Notes: generated by a model not told the origin, from the sequence alone. DNA of 64,000 bases from Dermanyssus gallinae (GCA_003439945.1 QVRM01000325.1:302501-366500); one strand, 5' to 3'; counted from the first letter of the stretch, positions 11,276 to 21,511 are shown. Numbers and translations: made by a program.

Positions 11276-11365
11276 CCTTTTTGCAATGTCCTTGTCTCTG
11301 GCGATTTCGATGCACTCCAGGCCCGCCTTTACGTAGTCCTCCGACGAAAACTCGCCAACAAACAT
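11276..11365 (-). CDS. upstream exon of the MUN-domain gene
   Basis: The minus-strand frame reads MFVGEFSSEDYVKAGLECIE and ends in DIAKR directly before a consensus donor (GG|GTAAGC, exon end 11276). It is phase 0, matching the phase 0 acceptor of the 8310 exon. Together the two exons give an SSEDYVKAGLECIEIARDKD ... TSETLMQTVDDAFG ... LIYLRADIARVEG arrangement. That resembles the segment preceding the first C2 domain in BAIAP3/Munc13-4 proteins (an acidic ED-Y-AL helix, then an AFG helix, then the first C2 strand). The 5' boundary is uncertain: a possible acceptor (CACTGAAG) lies about 7 bp before the ATG, and an in-frame TGA lies just upstream. It may therefore be an internal exon or the first coding exon. 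Confidence 0.5.
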
Positions 11366-11371
11366 CGGATC

Positions 11372-12400
11372 TCTTCAGTGAGTGATCAGGCTTCGCTCGT
11401 TGAGGTCGCTGTTGGTCAGTTAGGTTGGCCGTAGACGCGAACGGCCGATCGCTACCCACGACAGCCAGCTGTGCTGAGGGCCGATTTCGTGACGCCCAGA
11501 ACGCCCGCCCAGCGAAAGGCAATCTCGTTGTTTTCGATGCCATTAATGGCTCAGCGGGCCCGCCCCGCACGACCTCTACGAGTCCGTTTTAAAGCGGTGG
11601 GCTGATGACGACGGCGACGACGTTATTCTAACCGCATTAACCCAAAAAGGATCACCTAGAAGCCCTCGTTTAGTTTCCGAATAGTGTTTTCCTGTTTCGC
11701 GCAGTTGGGGTTCTTTGCAACCACGACGCATCGGCAGAATTCTGATGATGCAGCGACTTCAAACTGGCTACAGTCAGCAACAAGCGCATTTCTCCGCTGA
11801 TTTTTTAGAGAATAACAATTAGTCTGCTGACGAATACGGACAGCCAGTAGATGTTGTTTGTATTACGAAAACAACCATAATACTTACTAAACAAATCTCT
11901 AGAATTAAACTATTTCTTTAGAGTGAGTTATATACTTTTGTACCGGGCGGCTAGAGATCAAAGTCCGGATTATTCTGAATGGACATTACACTTTTCGTTA
12001 CTGTTACTACAAGCCTTGTTCCAAAACAGCTTAATAACGTGTTCGTAGACTACGGTTAGTACACTGGTAAGCGAAATTATTTATAATAAAAAAAAAGCAT
12101 AATAAAAGGAAACCGTACATAAAGAGACCTACTTTATGTGCGGTTTCCGCTGATACGGTAAACTACATTACAACCTAACGTACAAACATTCTGCGGACGA
12201 ATTATAACCCACGATGAAAATGAGACCAAACTGTCCAGAAATTTTGTTTTTTATTATTGCAAGCAAACACGAAGAGCTTCCGCACAACTTCCACGCAAAT
12301 GTATATATATATTTATATATGCCAACCGCCCATGCGTGAAAGAATCTTCGTCAGATTCCGAAAGGCTTTCTGACCTTCTTGGGTTTATATTTGATGTGTG
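11372..12400. other. no feature recognised
   Basis: This is upstream of the MUN-domain gene exon. Minus-strand frame 11205-11570 is a shifted shadow of that exon plus flanking sequence. No promoter element can be assigned. A short AT tract lies at 12301-12320. Confidence 0.35.
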
Positions 12401-12409
12401 AGGAGCCCG

Positions 12410-13160
12410 TGAGCATGACTCCGAAATGTCTAATCTCCCCCCTTATTCGAGCCCGGAAGACGTCCAGCGAGATGTTAATTCCGTGTTTTCCTTTTCGCCC
12501 AATGAGGTATTACGTCTCAGCCTTCTGGGGTGTTAGTTAGAGGCGGTGAGCTTGCAGGCGATTACTAGATTAAACGCCGCATTCATCGTTTTCCTACAGG
12601 CTTCCTAATTTTGCCCGGTCACCAGAAGCGCGAAGTCATCTGCGAAAACTAAGGACTCCACCCGTTCAGAAAGTCCCGGCGTCTCTAGACATTTTGGCAT
12701 ATCTTAACCCGTCGCAGGCTCTGTTCCAGAGTACGGAGCACAGGACCGAGCCTTGTAGAGCGCAAGTGATATTGTAGTTGCGGCCACAGCGATAGAGCCT
12801 CTATCCTCCAAATAGTACGAGATTGTGCGCCGAAGGAAGGCGGATTTACCCTTCCACGTCAGAACACACACAATGACGCTCCAGTCGCCGTACTAAAGAA
12901 ATTTCGTACACCCAGGAGTACCAGTAGCACAAGGCTCCGTGTCGTGGAATGCGTGTCATCTTTTTCCATACATTGCAGAACCCACCTGAGGCGTCGACAG
13001 CATAATGGAGTGTAAAACGTCCAAGGCGGAACCCGTGCTGGGAGTTCGAGAAGGCCGCCTGGCAATTCTCGAATTCGCCGCTAAGTCATACCACCAAGAT
13101 TTTGCTCATCAGCCATCAGCGGCAGGCAGACCGGCCTGTACGCAATGGGCCCGTGACGCT
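12410..13160 (-). pseudogene. non-LTR retrotransposon reverse transcriptase remnant
   Basis: Across shifting minus-strand frames the ordered motifs of a LINE reverse transcriptase appear. From about 13070 down they are NSQHGFRLGRFTLH (fingers), then near 12730 CALQGSVLCSVLWNRACDG (the GCPQGS-type motif), then near 12650 SLVFADDFALLVTGQ, which contains the catalytic FADD. Stops and frameshifts separate them, so the copy is dead. The motif style is that of jockey/R1-like elements; the clade is inferred only. Confidence 0.85.
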
Positions 13161-13334
13161 GCTTGGTTTCGATATAACAACCAGTCGCGCGCTGCCACCG
13201 GGGAAGCTATTGCCCCTCTCGAAGCAGTATCCGCTAGCTCCTTTGTTATGTTGGAACAACTTTTAGCCAAGAGCCTGACAATCTCCAGGAGATCCCATCA
13301 CTTGATGACTTGTGTTTTTTTTTTCTCTGAGAGG

Positions 13335-13450
13335 TTTTGGGAAATGCATGATGCACATGCGCCACTAGCAGCCTGCGTGACTAGTGTGAGACTCGCAAAC
13401 CTACTAAACCCGGATTCCTCCCCACCCCCCCAGGCTCGGTATTACTTTGG
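13335..13450 (-). mobile_element. SINE family D copy
   Basis: Read on the minus strand it shows a G-rich run, then AGTAGGTTTGCGAGTC and CACTAGTCACGC, then a GGCGCATG block. The order is the same as in the poly(A)-tailed copy at 42190-42356. Confidence 0.65.
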
Positions 13451-13481
13451 CATTACATCGAAGCCGTGGGAGAGGCGTCTC

Positions 13482-13620
13482 TGCCGTTCTCCTTCAATCA
13501 GCTCTATCCCTGACTATCATCCCGCATGTCTACCTGCGGTTGGATAGGGGGATGCCATCCAACCGCAGGTAGACTTACGGGATGATGGTCAGGGATAGAG
13601 CTGATTGAAGGAGAACGGCA
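13482..13620. repeat. 64-bp inverted repeat (foldback)
   Basis: The arm at 13482-13545 (starts TGCCGTTCTCCTTCAATCAG) is the reverse complement of 13557-13620, with about three mismatches and an 11-bp spacer (AGGGGGATGCC). It would form a long hairpin in DNA or RNA. It lies directly beside the SINE D copy but is not part of that family's other copies. Confidence 0.95.
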
Positions 13621-13629
13621 TGGTATGTG

Positions 13630-14400
13630 TATGTGGTATGTGTATTGGGGTTGTTAGAAACCGATTCTGCGTCCTCGCAAGCCGTACCGGAAAAAGGTCC
13701 ACCACTACCACTTAGTATGACAGGCCCTATTGATTCATTTCCGCCGCATTGATAAGTTCTCTCCAGGCTTTCTCCATAACCGTTATTATGAGCTCCGGGC
13801 TTTCCCAGGTACAATTCGTTCGTTCAACAGCGAGGGTTCTGTTTGCATACTTTTAAGGCTGTTCGTGCCCACACGGATACCAAACGTTTGATGCAAATTT
13901 ACAATGTGTTCTCTTTAGCCTTGGAGTGTAGCTTTACAATGAGTTTTAGGTGTAAGGCTGATCGTTCAGTATAAAACCAGTAAAACATTACAAAATAAGT
14001 TTACGTGCGTGTTTTGCAGACTGCCAAACTGTCCCTATTTTAATTCGTTAAATTTATATTTACTGGAAGCGACAGAGCGGAAGTCTAACAAATTTTGACA
14101 TGCTAACGTAAACTCGCTCACTGTCGCTTTTAAGAAAGCGTTGAACAACTTAGATAGGGATATCATATAATGTGATATATTTGAAAAAAAATGTTTATCT
14201 AAACATCTGTTTTCATTTAGATACGGGCTAAAAAAGTTGGATAAAGCACGCGCTAATTTTAACGGAATTATATACATATATATAGACACGGGCGATAGCC
14301 TTTTCTGTAAAATTATTTTTACATTTTTTAAATATGAACATTTAAAGCTCAGTGAGGAATTATAGAATTTAAACAAATTTGCCGTCCAAAGAAGATGGTT
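13630..14400. other. no feature recognised
   Basis: AT-rich sequence with short non-homologous frames on the minus strand (13575-13814, 14035-14376). Confidence 0.4.
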
Positions 14401-14406
14401 CGATTA

Positions 14407-14408
14407 AA

Positions 14409-14440
<32 letters not shown>

Positions 14441-14441
14441 A
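14407..14441. repeat. (TA)n microsatellite
   Basis: Pure TA repeat with one TATG interruption. Smaller TA tracts follow at 14738-14776 and 14886-14904. Confidence 0.95.
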
Positions 14442-14904
14442 TGATTCTTGCCTCGATCTAGGCGATATTTCTTACACCGTACGTGCGTCATCTGCAAGTG
14501 TTTGCCACGTCGGGAGACCACCAGCCATTTAAACCGAGTCCAGCAATCTTCTCGTAACGTCGTCTTTGGTCGTTGACTAACTAACAGACGACGCAATTTA
14601 TACGGCTGCATTGATGCCCACGTGTGGACTAGGCCAACAGTCGTTAGGCGACTTACGGCGACGTCATTATTACTACCGCTCACGAGCAGTGCGAGTACTG
14701 TAACCACAATTCCCAACATATATACCAGTAATGCTTATATATATATATTCTCTCTCTATATATATATGTATATTTATAGATGCATTTAGACGATATCGTG
14801 CCACAGGCAACTTAGCTCATTACGAGCGTCTAAAGTGTAGTTGTCAAAGCGTAAAAACAATTATATATATTAATTGTTTTTATAATTATATATATATATA
14901 TATA

Positions 14905-15948
14905 CAGGGTGTTCCTATTTGTGTGTCCAAAACGCTAGGGTATGGTCAAACTCGGTGAGAAAATCATTTTTGCCAATGGGTGGAAGCCAGGAAAACGTTT
15001 TGTTTAGGAGTGAGGATGAACTTTATAAAAGCAGTTATTCTGTCTTTTTTCTCCTACATAGTTGTGCAATTTTTTTTTTTGCGGGAGAACCAGTCAACGC
15101 ACAAAGGAACCGATCATACCGGCGTGTTTGGCGGAAAATCCTGCACAATAAAGTATACATTACTAGCTTGCGTAGCAAAAAGCGAATAGCCAGATTAAGG
15201 AAAGTCATAAAAAGTCAAAATGTTACGTTAACGCTTTTTTGTGCAACATCGTTACGTATTTGCCAAGTCACTAAGCTTTTTCGACAGTCATAGTTAATAT
15301 GTTTCACGTTGAAGTTTTCACGTCCAGAACCGTAGCATTTTGCCAAGACGTTTCCGCCCCCTCTTTCCATTAGAAAAAAATATTCTCTTGCTGAGTTCTA
15401 CCAAACCTCAAAATATGTACCTAACTTTCTCATACACCCTATGCAAGTATGCATGCCTTCGCTTTCGATATGACTGTCGAAAAAGCTTAGTTGCTTGGCA
15501 ACTACGTAACGCAGCACCATCACTTTGGTATGAATGTAGTGAGCATTAAATCTGCTATTGCCTGAGAGTAGTCTTTTGGACGTGCATTTTTGGTCGTAAC
15601 GGAAAAAATTACGATGTTGCACAAAAAAGCCTTAACGTAACATTTTGACTTTTTATGACTTTCCTTAATCTGGGTATTCGCTTTTTGCTACGCAAGCTAG
15701 TAATGTATACTTTATTGTGTGCTTAACACGCCGGTATGATCGGTTCCTTTGTGCGTTGACTGGTTCTCCCGCAAACGTAGATTTTGCACAACTATGTAGG
15801 AGAAAAAAGACAGAATAACTGCTTTTATAAATTTCATCCTCACTCCTAAACAAAACGTTTTCCCGGCTTCCACCCATTGGCAAAAATGATTTTCTCACCG
15901 AGTTTGACCATACCCTAGCGTTTTGGACACACAAATAGGAACACCCTG
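14905..15948. mobile_element. foldback DNA transposon with ~350-bp inverted repeats (family E)
   Basis: The left arm 14905-15255 begins CAGGGTGTTCCTATTTGTGT and is repeated in inverted orientation at 15598-15948, at well above 90 percent identity by eye. TA lies on both outer sides (14903-14904 and 15949-15950), as for Tc1/mariner-type insertions. No transposase frame is present, so it would be mobilised in trans if at all. The centre (about 15300-15520) holds a second, diverged set of the same end sequences in inverted orientation, described as a finding. Related copies are at 17997-18371, 37088-38063 and 44296 onward. Confidence 0.9.
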
Positions 15949-15962
15949 TATATATATATATA

Positions 15963-17252
15963 CAGGTAGTTCCATAAGTTCTTAGAATGAAAACCAAGAA
16001 TTTTCCAAATCATTTTTTTAAATTTATCTTATTCGACATACTCCCCGAGATGCTCAATACACTTTTCCCACCAAGATTTCAGAGCTTTTATACCTCTTAA
16101 GTAGAATTCCGCGTCTTTAGACTGAAAATAGGCATTGACAGCAGCCTTAACCTCTTCATTGCTGGAAAAACGCTTTCCACCGAGACTATTCTTCAAATGT
16201 TCGAAGAGGAAATAATCAGAGGGGGCCAGGTCTGGAGAATAGGAAGGTTGTTCAATAAGTTCGAACCTCAGTTGGGCCAGTTTTGCCGATGCTTGCCGGG
16301 ACTTGTGTGCAGGAGCATTGTCCTGGTGAAACAGGACAACCTTCTTCTGCAAAGCGGGCCGTTTCACGATGAGTTCTTGCTAAAGGCAGTCCAACAGTCT
16401 TGCATAATATTCTCCTGTGATCGTTTTACCGCTCTCAAGGTAGTCGACCAGCATTATTCTACGTTGGTCTTAAAAAACTGTAGCCATCACCTTTCCGGTC
16501 AATGCCGTTGTCCGCACCCTCTTCGGAGGTCCTTCATCAGGTGCACACCATTGGCAAGATGCTTCTTGGGTCTCGGGAGTGTAGTGATGGACCCAGCTTT
16601 CCTCGACGGTCACGAATCTGCGCCAAAAATCCGACGGATTTATCGACATCTTGGCCAAATTTCGCTGTGAAGCGGAAACACGCGCGTCGTTCTGGCCTTG
16701 GTTGAGCAAATGCGGCAGCCATTTTGCTCTGAGCATTTTCATCTTCAAGTTTTCGTATAGGATAATGTGCACACTACCTAAACTAATTCCTAATGCCTCC
16801 GCTATCTCCTTAATGTTCATTCGCTTATCTGTGCCAACGATGTTTCGCACTTTCTCTATGTTTTCCTCATCAGTTGCCGTTTTTTGGCCTCCTGGACGTA
16901 GTTCATTCTCGGTGCTCCTGCGACCTCTTTTTAACACATTAATCCAGTTGGAAACAGTGGCAAAACATGGCGCAGAGTCACCGTACGTCTCGTCCAACCC
17001 AATTTTTACTTGGGTCGCATTCCAACCTTTGAAATAAAAATGCTTGATAACCACTTGAAACTATTTTTTCTTCATTTTTAAAAATCACGCCGATACGTTG
17101 CACGGGAAAAGCTATCAAACGAAATCGCAACGGCCAATCACCATAATATTTTGAGTGCTAGCAGTCGAAAAGTTGCAGTTCCTAATAGCGGTGGAAGCGC
17201 GCCAAAATTCGAATTCTAAAAAGCTCATTCTAAGAACTTATGGAACTACCTG
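15963..17252 (-). mobile_element. irritans-type mariner element
   Basis: The element is 1290 bp long with perfect 28-bp terminal inverted repeats (CAGGTAGTTCCATAAGTTCT onward, ending TTAGAATGA). It is flanked by TA at 15961-15962 and 17253-17254 and bordered on both sides by TA microsatellite. It stands only 14 bp from the foldback element on its left. The well-kept ends suggest a more recent insertion than the mariner at 598. Confidence 0.95.
16029..17075 (-). pseudogene. mariner transposase, one frame with three nonsense codons
   Basis: From ATG 17075 to the stop at 16029 one minus-strand frame covers about 348 codons, the usual length for irritans-group mariner transposases. It has no frameshift. 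Three in-frame stops break it: TAG at codon 5 (17063-17061), TAA after MATVF (16472-16470), and TAG about 33 codons later. Helix-turn-helix segments are at the N-terminus (WNATQVKIGLDETYGDSAP and IKEIAEALGISLGSVH). The first catalytic position reads VTVEESW, so Glu replaces the usual Asp. The second and third are intact (LFHQDNAPAH and YSPDLAPSD, 34 residues apart). The enzyme is inactive by both criteria. Confidence 0.93.
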
Positions 17253-17996
17253 TATATATATATATATATATATTTGAAGCCAAGATAGTACTCTGTACGG
17301 TATATAGGTAAACGCTAACAGTCAAGGGGGCACTTGCATGCATTTGTGTATGATAACATAACGATAATAGTAGCACTAGTGGCAGCAGCAGCAGCGATTG
17401 CAAATTTATTGCTATATAGCCAATCGTTGTGTAATTAGGAAGTTTAGTCCACGAATGAACATGAAATGGCCTGAGAGACAGGTAGAGCCGAAAGGGTAGG
17501 CGAGCTGGGATACTGATCAGACGCTGTCTGGTCTCTATTGAAAAGTTGAGCGCAGTTAGTTCAAAGAGGTTTTATGTAGTTCTCTATGTAAATAGAGATC
17601 CATTCTCCCTCGAAGAAAATATGTTATGCTAACAATACTTTTGGCAGCAATGAGTCTCAATAAAATACGGTCTTCAGGCCTCCTGACTGTGCTAATCCTA
17701 AACATATTTAGCTTCATGCCACCACACATATATACGAGTAAATACGTGTATATTTACGATGTACCTTTTACTAACGTTAGTAGACCCCTTGCTTAGTTGC
17801 GTAGTGGCGCGTAGTCAATGCTGGTGTCGCTAGTTCGCACGCATGGCTGTGTTCTCAGCTCCCTACCTCAGCCGTTCTCATTAGCTAAAATAGTGCCTGA
17901 CTCGATCCGACAAAGAAAACCCGCCTCCGTTACGGTAGCCTAGTCTTATACCACTAGGACGGCTATATATATATATAAATATATACATATATATAT
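17253..17996. other. TA tract then unremarkable sequence
   Basis: TA microsatellite at 17253-17274, a short AGC-rich tract near 17383, then nothing recognisable until the next TA tract at 17965-17997. Confidence 0.4.
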
Positions 17997-18371
17997 AGTG
18001 TCCCAACTTACATTTCTTAGACTTGAGGGTTTTGCAGACTTCGTTAAAATAAGCATTTCTCTGAGTGAAGGGGGGGGGGGGGGCAGAAGTGTCATGTTTA
18101 GGAGTGACGGCGAAATTGCGATATTCGTATACTGGTATGGCTGACCGGATTCTACTGAATAAAATGTGCGTTTGCAAGACAGGAAGTTGGTTAGTCAAAA
18201 ACTGAACGACATTCAACCCTGGCTAGCAAGTGAAGACAGTCACATTGAGGAGTATTTGCAAAAAAAAAATTAACTAGCAGGAAGGACTCGCTAGTATGTC
18301 CGCTTTTATCTGCTATTTTTACGAAATCTACAATGCCCTTCAATCTAGTCAATCTGGGTTGACCCACCTTG
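17997..18371. mobile_element. decayed small foldback element in TA microsatellite
   Basis: The left end GTGTCCCAACTT with GAGGGTTTTGCAGACTTCGT is matched on the opposite strand by the right end CAAGGTGGGTCAACCC with GAAGGGCATTGTAGATTTCG. Both ends touch TA runs. Internal AGTGTCATGTTTAGGAGTGA resembles the family E body (GTTTTGTTTAGGAGTGAGGA). A 14-bp G run lies at 18069-18082. Confidence 0.65.
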
Positions 18372-18650
18372 TATATATATATATATATATACATACATAC
18401 ATACGAGAACGGATCGACAAATCCTAGTACTTTGAATTCTGGCATATCTGCAAGTACAACAACCTTACTTTACCTAGCTGTCCTTAACAATGTAGTTAGA
18501 TGCATTATACTAGGCTGCTCCAGACAAAAAATTGATTAGTAGTCATATTACGACTGCTACGGTATACAGGTCAACTGGGATCATCTCTCGTCGGCGTAAC
18601 TCGAAAAGCTCGAGCGGATTATGCCTGCATTCCTGAAGCGCGCGCTCTGC
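18372..18650. other. no feature recognised
   Basis: TA tract at 18372-18393 and CATA repeats, then ordinary intergenic sequence. Confidence 0.4.
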
Positions 18651-18656
18651 GGTACA

Positions 18657-18718
18657 TCGTGAACATGGCTGGTACAAGTGTATGGTAGCGCATACACTTG
18701 TACCAGCCATGTTCACGA
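18657..18718. repeat. perfect 28-bp hairpin
   Basis: Arms 18657-18684 and 18691-18718 are perfect reverse complements (TCGTGAACATGGCTGGTACA onward) around a 6-nt loop GTAGCG. Confidence 0.97.
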
Positions 18719-18906
18719 AGTGTCTCAGAGGGGGAGTCTAAGGGACGGACAAGATTCCAAGAAAGTTTTCCCATGGAACAACTATTTGCCCATTCCGATA
18801 CGTGCTAGTACGTTCGCAGTTGTCTAAGGCCGCAAGCCACAATGCCCATAAATTATGTAATATGATTGATTGATTGATTTATTGTTCGCTTGGCATGTAT
18901 ACCTAA

Positions 18907-19440
18907 ATGCACAGTAGAAGCAGTAGAAGCGAAGGACGCCAAAGCCGTCATAGCGAGGTTAATGAGATTACAGCCAGGGCTTTCAGATCCGCTCTAATAC
19001 CGTGCATCCGAGAGCCCGCCGGCCTCCTGAGAAGCGATGGAAAGAGACCAGACGGTCTCACCCTTATCCCCTTTGAAAGGGGAAAGGCGCTTGTTTGGGA
19101 TGCGACTATCACCGACACGCTCGCCCCGTCGAACCTGGAGGCCAGTGCATCTTCCGCTGGCTCCGCAGCACGCAAGGCTGAGCGTCTAAAGACCAACAAA
19201 TATGCCCAGCTCGCCAAACGAGTTCATTTTCGTGCCGCTAGTATTCGAGACACTCGGGGGGCCGGCCCTGAGGCATGGTCGCTTTTACAGAAGATTGGCA
19301 AACAAATTGAACTGGCGACAGGGGAAAAAGGAGCTCTTGAGTTTCTACTTCAGCGACTATCGCTGGCAGTTCGACGCGGCAATGCGGCAGCAATAATGGG
19401 CACAATGAGGGGCTGCCTCGAGGATAAGCTCGACTGGTAG
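18907..19440 (+). mobile_element. LINE-associated C-terminal domain, open frame
   Basis: A 177-codon frame contains GKRPDGLTLIPFERGK, ALVWDATITDTLAPS, an alanine/lysine helix, LLQKIGKQIELATGEKGALE and LSLAVRRGNAAAIMGTM. This domain recurs in the window at 52726-53062 and 25680-25830 (minus strand), each time without an upstream gene. I recognise it as the conserved region that ends many invertebrate non-LTR retrotransposon proteins (pattern RPDGxT..GK.L.WD.T..DT.A...RG.A). It has no stop inside but no promoter or endonuclease/polymerase part, so it is a 5'-truncated copy. AATAAA at 19557-19562 follows. Confidence 0.75.
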
Positions 19441-19585
19441 CGCTCCCCACAAGCCCTAGTGTTGATAGTTAATTACATCTCGCTGTAACACTTAAATGTT
19501 ACTTAACAAGCGGAGACATTTGTCCACTCCAAAGTGCTAACATAGCGAAGCTATATAAATAAAGCTCTCTCATTTATTTCCCTAA

Positions 19586-19640
19586 ATACACATGTCACCC
19601 TTTTATATCAGGGGCGCTTAGAGCGGCAGCATATATATTA
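19586..19640 (-). mobile_element. tail fragment of SINE family C
   Basis: The segment TAAATACACATGTCACCC and following resembles 48229-48285, which is the 3' tail of the SINE C copy there. Only the tail is present. Confidence 0.45.
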
Positions 19641-19709
19641 CCTACGCATCCATATAATCCACGTCTACTTCAACTACCTACGCATCCATATATTCCAAGT
19701 CTACTTCCA
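19641..19709. repeat. 36-bp tandem duplication
   Basis: CCTACGCATCCATATA occurs at 19641 and 19677 with matching downstream sequence (TCCACGTCTACTTC and TCCAAGTCTACTTC). Confidence 0.85.
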
Positions 19710-19716
19710 TTTGTCT

Positions 19717-20118
19717 TTATATGACTTGTTTACCTTCAATTTCACCATTTTCTCTGATACCCTCGCCCATTGCTGACAATTGTACCCAAATAGCTGCGAA
19801 CTCTACTCTGCGATCCCACTTCGTTTTAATCCTAAGTGCCGTCTTTACCAGCTGCATCTGTTTAACCCATCTTGTATTTGTGACATTTTCAATCCTACTA
19901 CTAAATCTAAGCTTACTATGTACTTCCCTTTGTATAAATGTTGACATTCCCCCTTCCCCCTCAAGAAATTCCCTGGCGCAAATAAAACGGCAACCCAATG
20001 CAAATCTTATCACCTCTCTTTGTATTGTTTCTAACTTCTTTCTCAACCCTGCGCTGTGGACTAGAGAGGCATTAGCAAATGTCAATCCTGGCACATACAT
20101 ATATTCCTTGCCTTCCAT
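19717..20118 (-). mobile_element. LINE reverse transcriptase C-terminal fragment
   Basis: A 133-codon minus-strand frame reads AGLRKKLETIQREVIRFALG, then CAREFLEGEGGMSTFIQREV, then SKLRFSSRIENVTNTRWVKQ. This is the post-polymerase region of arthropod non-LTR retrotransposons (pattern LE.IQ...R..LG....... GE.GWSSF.AR...SKL.F..R). It is free of stops. The rest of the element is missing at both ends. It stands 280 bp from the domain at 18907-19440 but on the opposite strand, so the two are separate insertions. Confidence 0.8.
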
Positions 20119-20119
20119 A

Positions 20120-20639
20120 TATTCCTTCCTATAATATACGTACAGTGTAACGCGCTTCCATACGGTTCATCAGCGGGATCGAAGTCGGGAGGATTAGGTA
20201 CCAATAAGAGTATGTATTAATCATGCATGGAAATTGCAAACTCAACGCTCAGAACGCACGGCCGCAACAATGAAAGCTAACAAGTATCTATAAGGTGTAT
20301 AGATGTAATGCGCAATGCCCTCTTAGGTTTGTAGATGTAACGCATAATAAAACATGTCATAGTCAGAAGACTACGCGCACTGCAAATGTATTTATTCATA
20401 TCAACAATTTAAAATTACTATATATATCGTAATGCGTATATATGTATATAACATAATTTGTCTAAAACTGCAAGTTGACAACACGCGACGGCCGGAATCG
20501 AGTGTGTTCACATCTTGTATTCATCCACCAAATGGATATACGGCATGCATATCAGTGTTTATTCGGCGCTTCGACCAGCCCGTACAGGTCCTTGACAGAG
20601 AGGGCAACGGGAAAATCATATTGACGACAAAAAACAAGC
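20120..20639. other. no feature recognised
   Basis: AT-rich. Minus-strand AATAAA motifs near 20392 could serve a gene to the right, but this is only positional. Confidence 0.35.
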
Positions 20640-21117
20640 TCATACAAAAACGAAAACACGTTTCGCCTGGCGAAATGTTATCTTGGGCAAAATTAACGCG
20701 TGCTTCGCTGTCACTGTCGCTTCAGAATTCGCCCGAATTCGAGCCGAAACTTCGGTGACTATCGCGTCAGCTGCGTAAAGGTAGTTGAGGGGGTCACTGC
20801 TTATGGGATCGTGTGGGATCCCATCCTTCCAAGCCGGAGAGGCGCCGGCTGCTGCAAGGTCGAGCGCAAGGTCCTCTAAGTTCTTAGTGAAACACCTTGA
20901 GCTCACGGGGTTGACCTCACGACATTTTATTGGCGTCGTCGTCGTCATCGTCGTCAAGACCTGGAGTCGATGGTTCGTGAAGAAGGCGGAGCGCTCGTTG
21001 GGTTTCATGGCCCGATGGAGCAGACAACACGGGCGCCGGTATGTCGTCATCACCTCCGCCATTCGACGAGATTCCCGCGTCATGAATGATTCCTGAAATT
21101 CCCGTAATTTGACGCAA
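20640..21117 (-). CDS. coding-like region, frame unresolved
   Basis: Two minus-strand frames alternate here. At 21117-20917 one reads IIHDAGISSNGGGDDDIPAP and ends after a run of seven Asp (DDDDDDDANKMS). At 20890-20640 another reads EDLALDLAAAGASPAWKDGI and continues to TFRQAKRVFVFV before a stop. Codon use is GC-biased at third positions, and a consensus-like acceptor (GGGAATTTCAG) lies at the upstream edge. It is downstream of the T-box exons on the same strand, so it could be the 3' end of that gene. A direct join to exon 4 gives an early stop, so an intermediate exon would be needed. No domain is recognised. Confidence 0.3.
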
Positions 21118-21462
21118 TTACGTAACGATTCTGGCCGGTTTTTCTAAACTTGACTTCCGAGTGTGCCGCCAAACCTCAGCTAGATCAGGAACGGCTCGTC
21201 ACGCTACAAGCTTGATGAAGACTCATCACTTTGATGAATTAGAACTTGAAGCCAACGGATCTCTTTCAGCAATCGGTTAGACATAGCGAATTTGGTACCG
21301 TAGAAAGAATCATCATGTAAATGACATATTTTACGCCACTATTTCACGGGTCTTCTGCCTAGCCCTATGCACGCCTCGTCATGCCACAGGTAAAGAAATA
21401 GTAAGCTACAAGTTGTAAGTACTTTATCTAGATGAAATAATTAAACATAGTTTGCAAAAAAA
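21118..21462. other. no feature recognised
   Basis: Ordinary sequence with no open frame of interest. Confidence 0.35.
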
Positions 21463-21511
21463 CCGAGCAAGATGGCTTGAAAAAAACGTACACGGGCGTT
21501 AGCCTTACGGA
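21463..21511 (+). mobile_element. SINE family B, internally deleted copy
   Basis: CCGAGCAAGATGGCTT is joined directly to GAAAAAAACGTACACGGGCG and TTAGCCTTACGG. The roughly 147 bp separating these blocks in the copy at 9311 are missing, so the B box and most of the body are deleted. Confidence 0.75.

Noticed and set aside
13005..13547. 180-codon plus-strand frame as a gene.
   Set aside because: It is antisense to the reverse transcriptase remnant, overlaps SINE D and one arm of the foldback, and has no motif.
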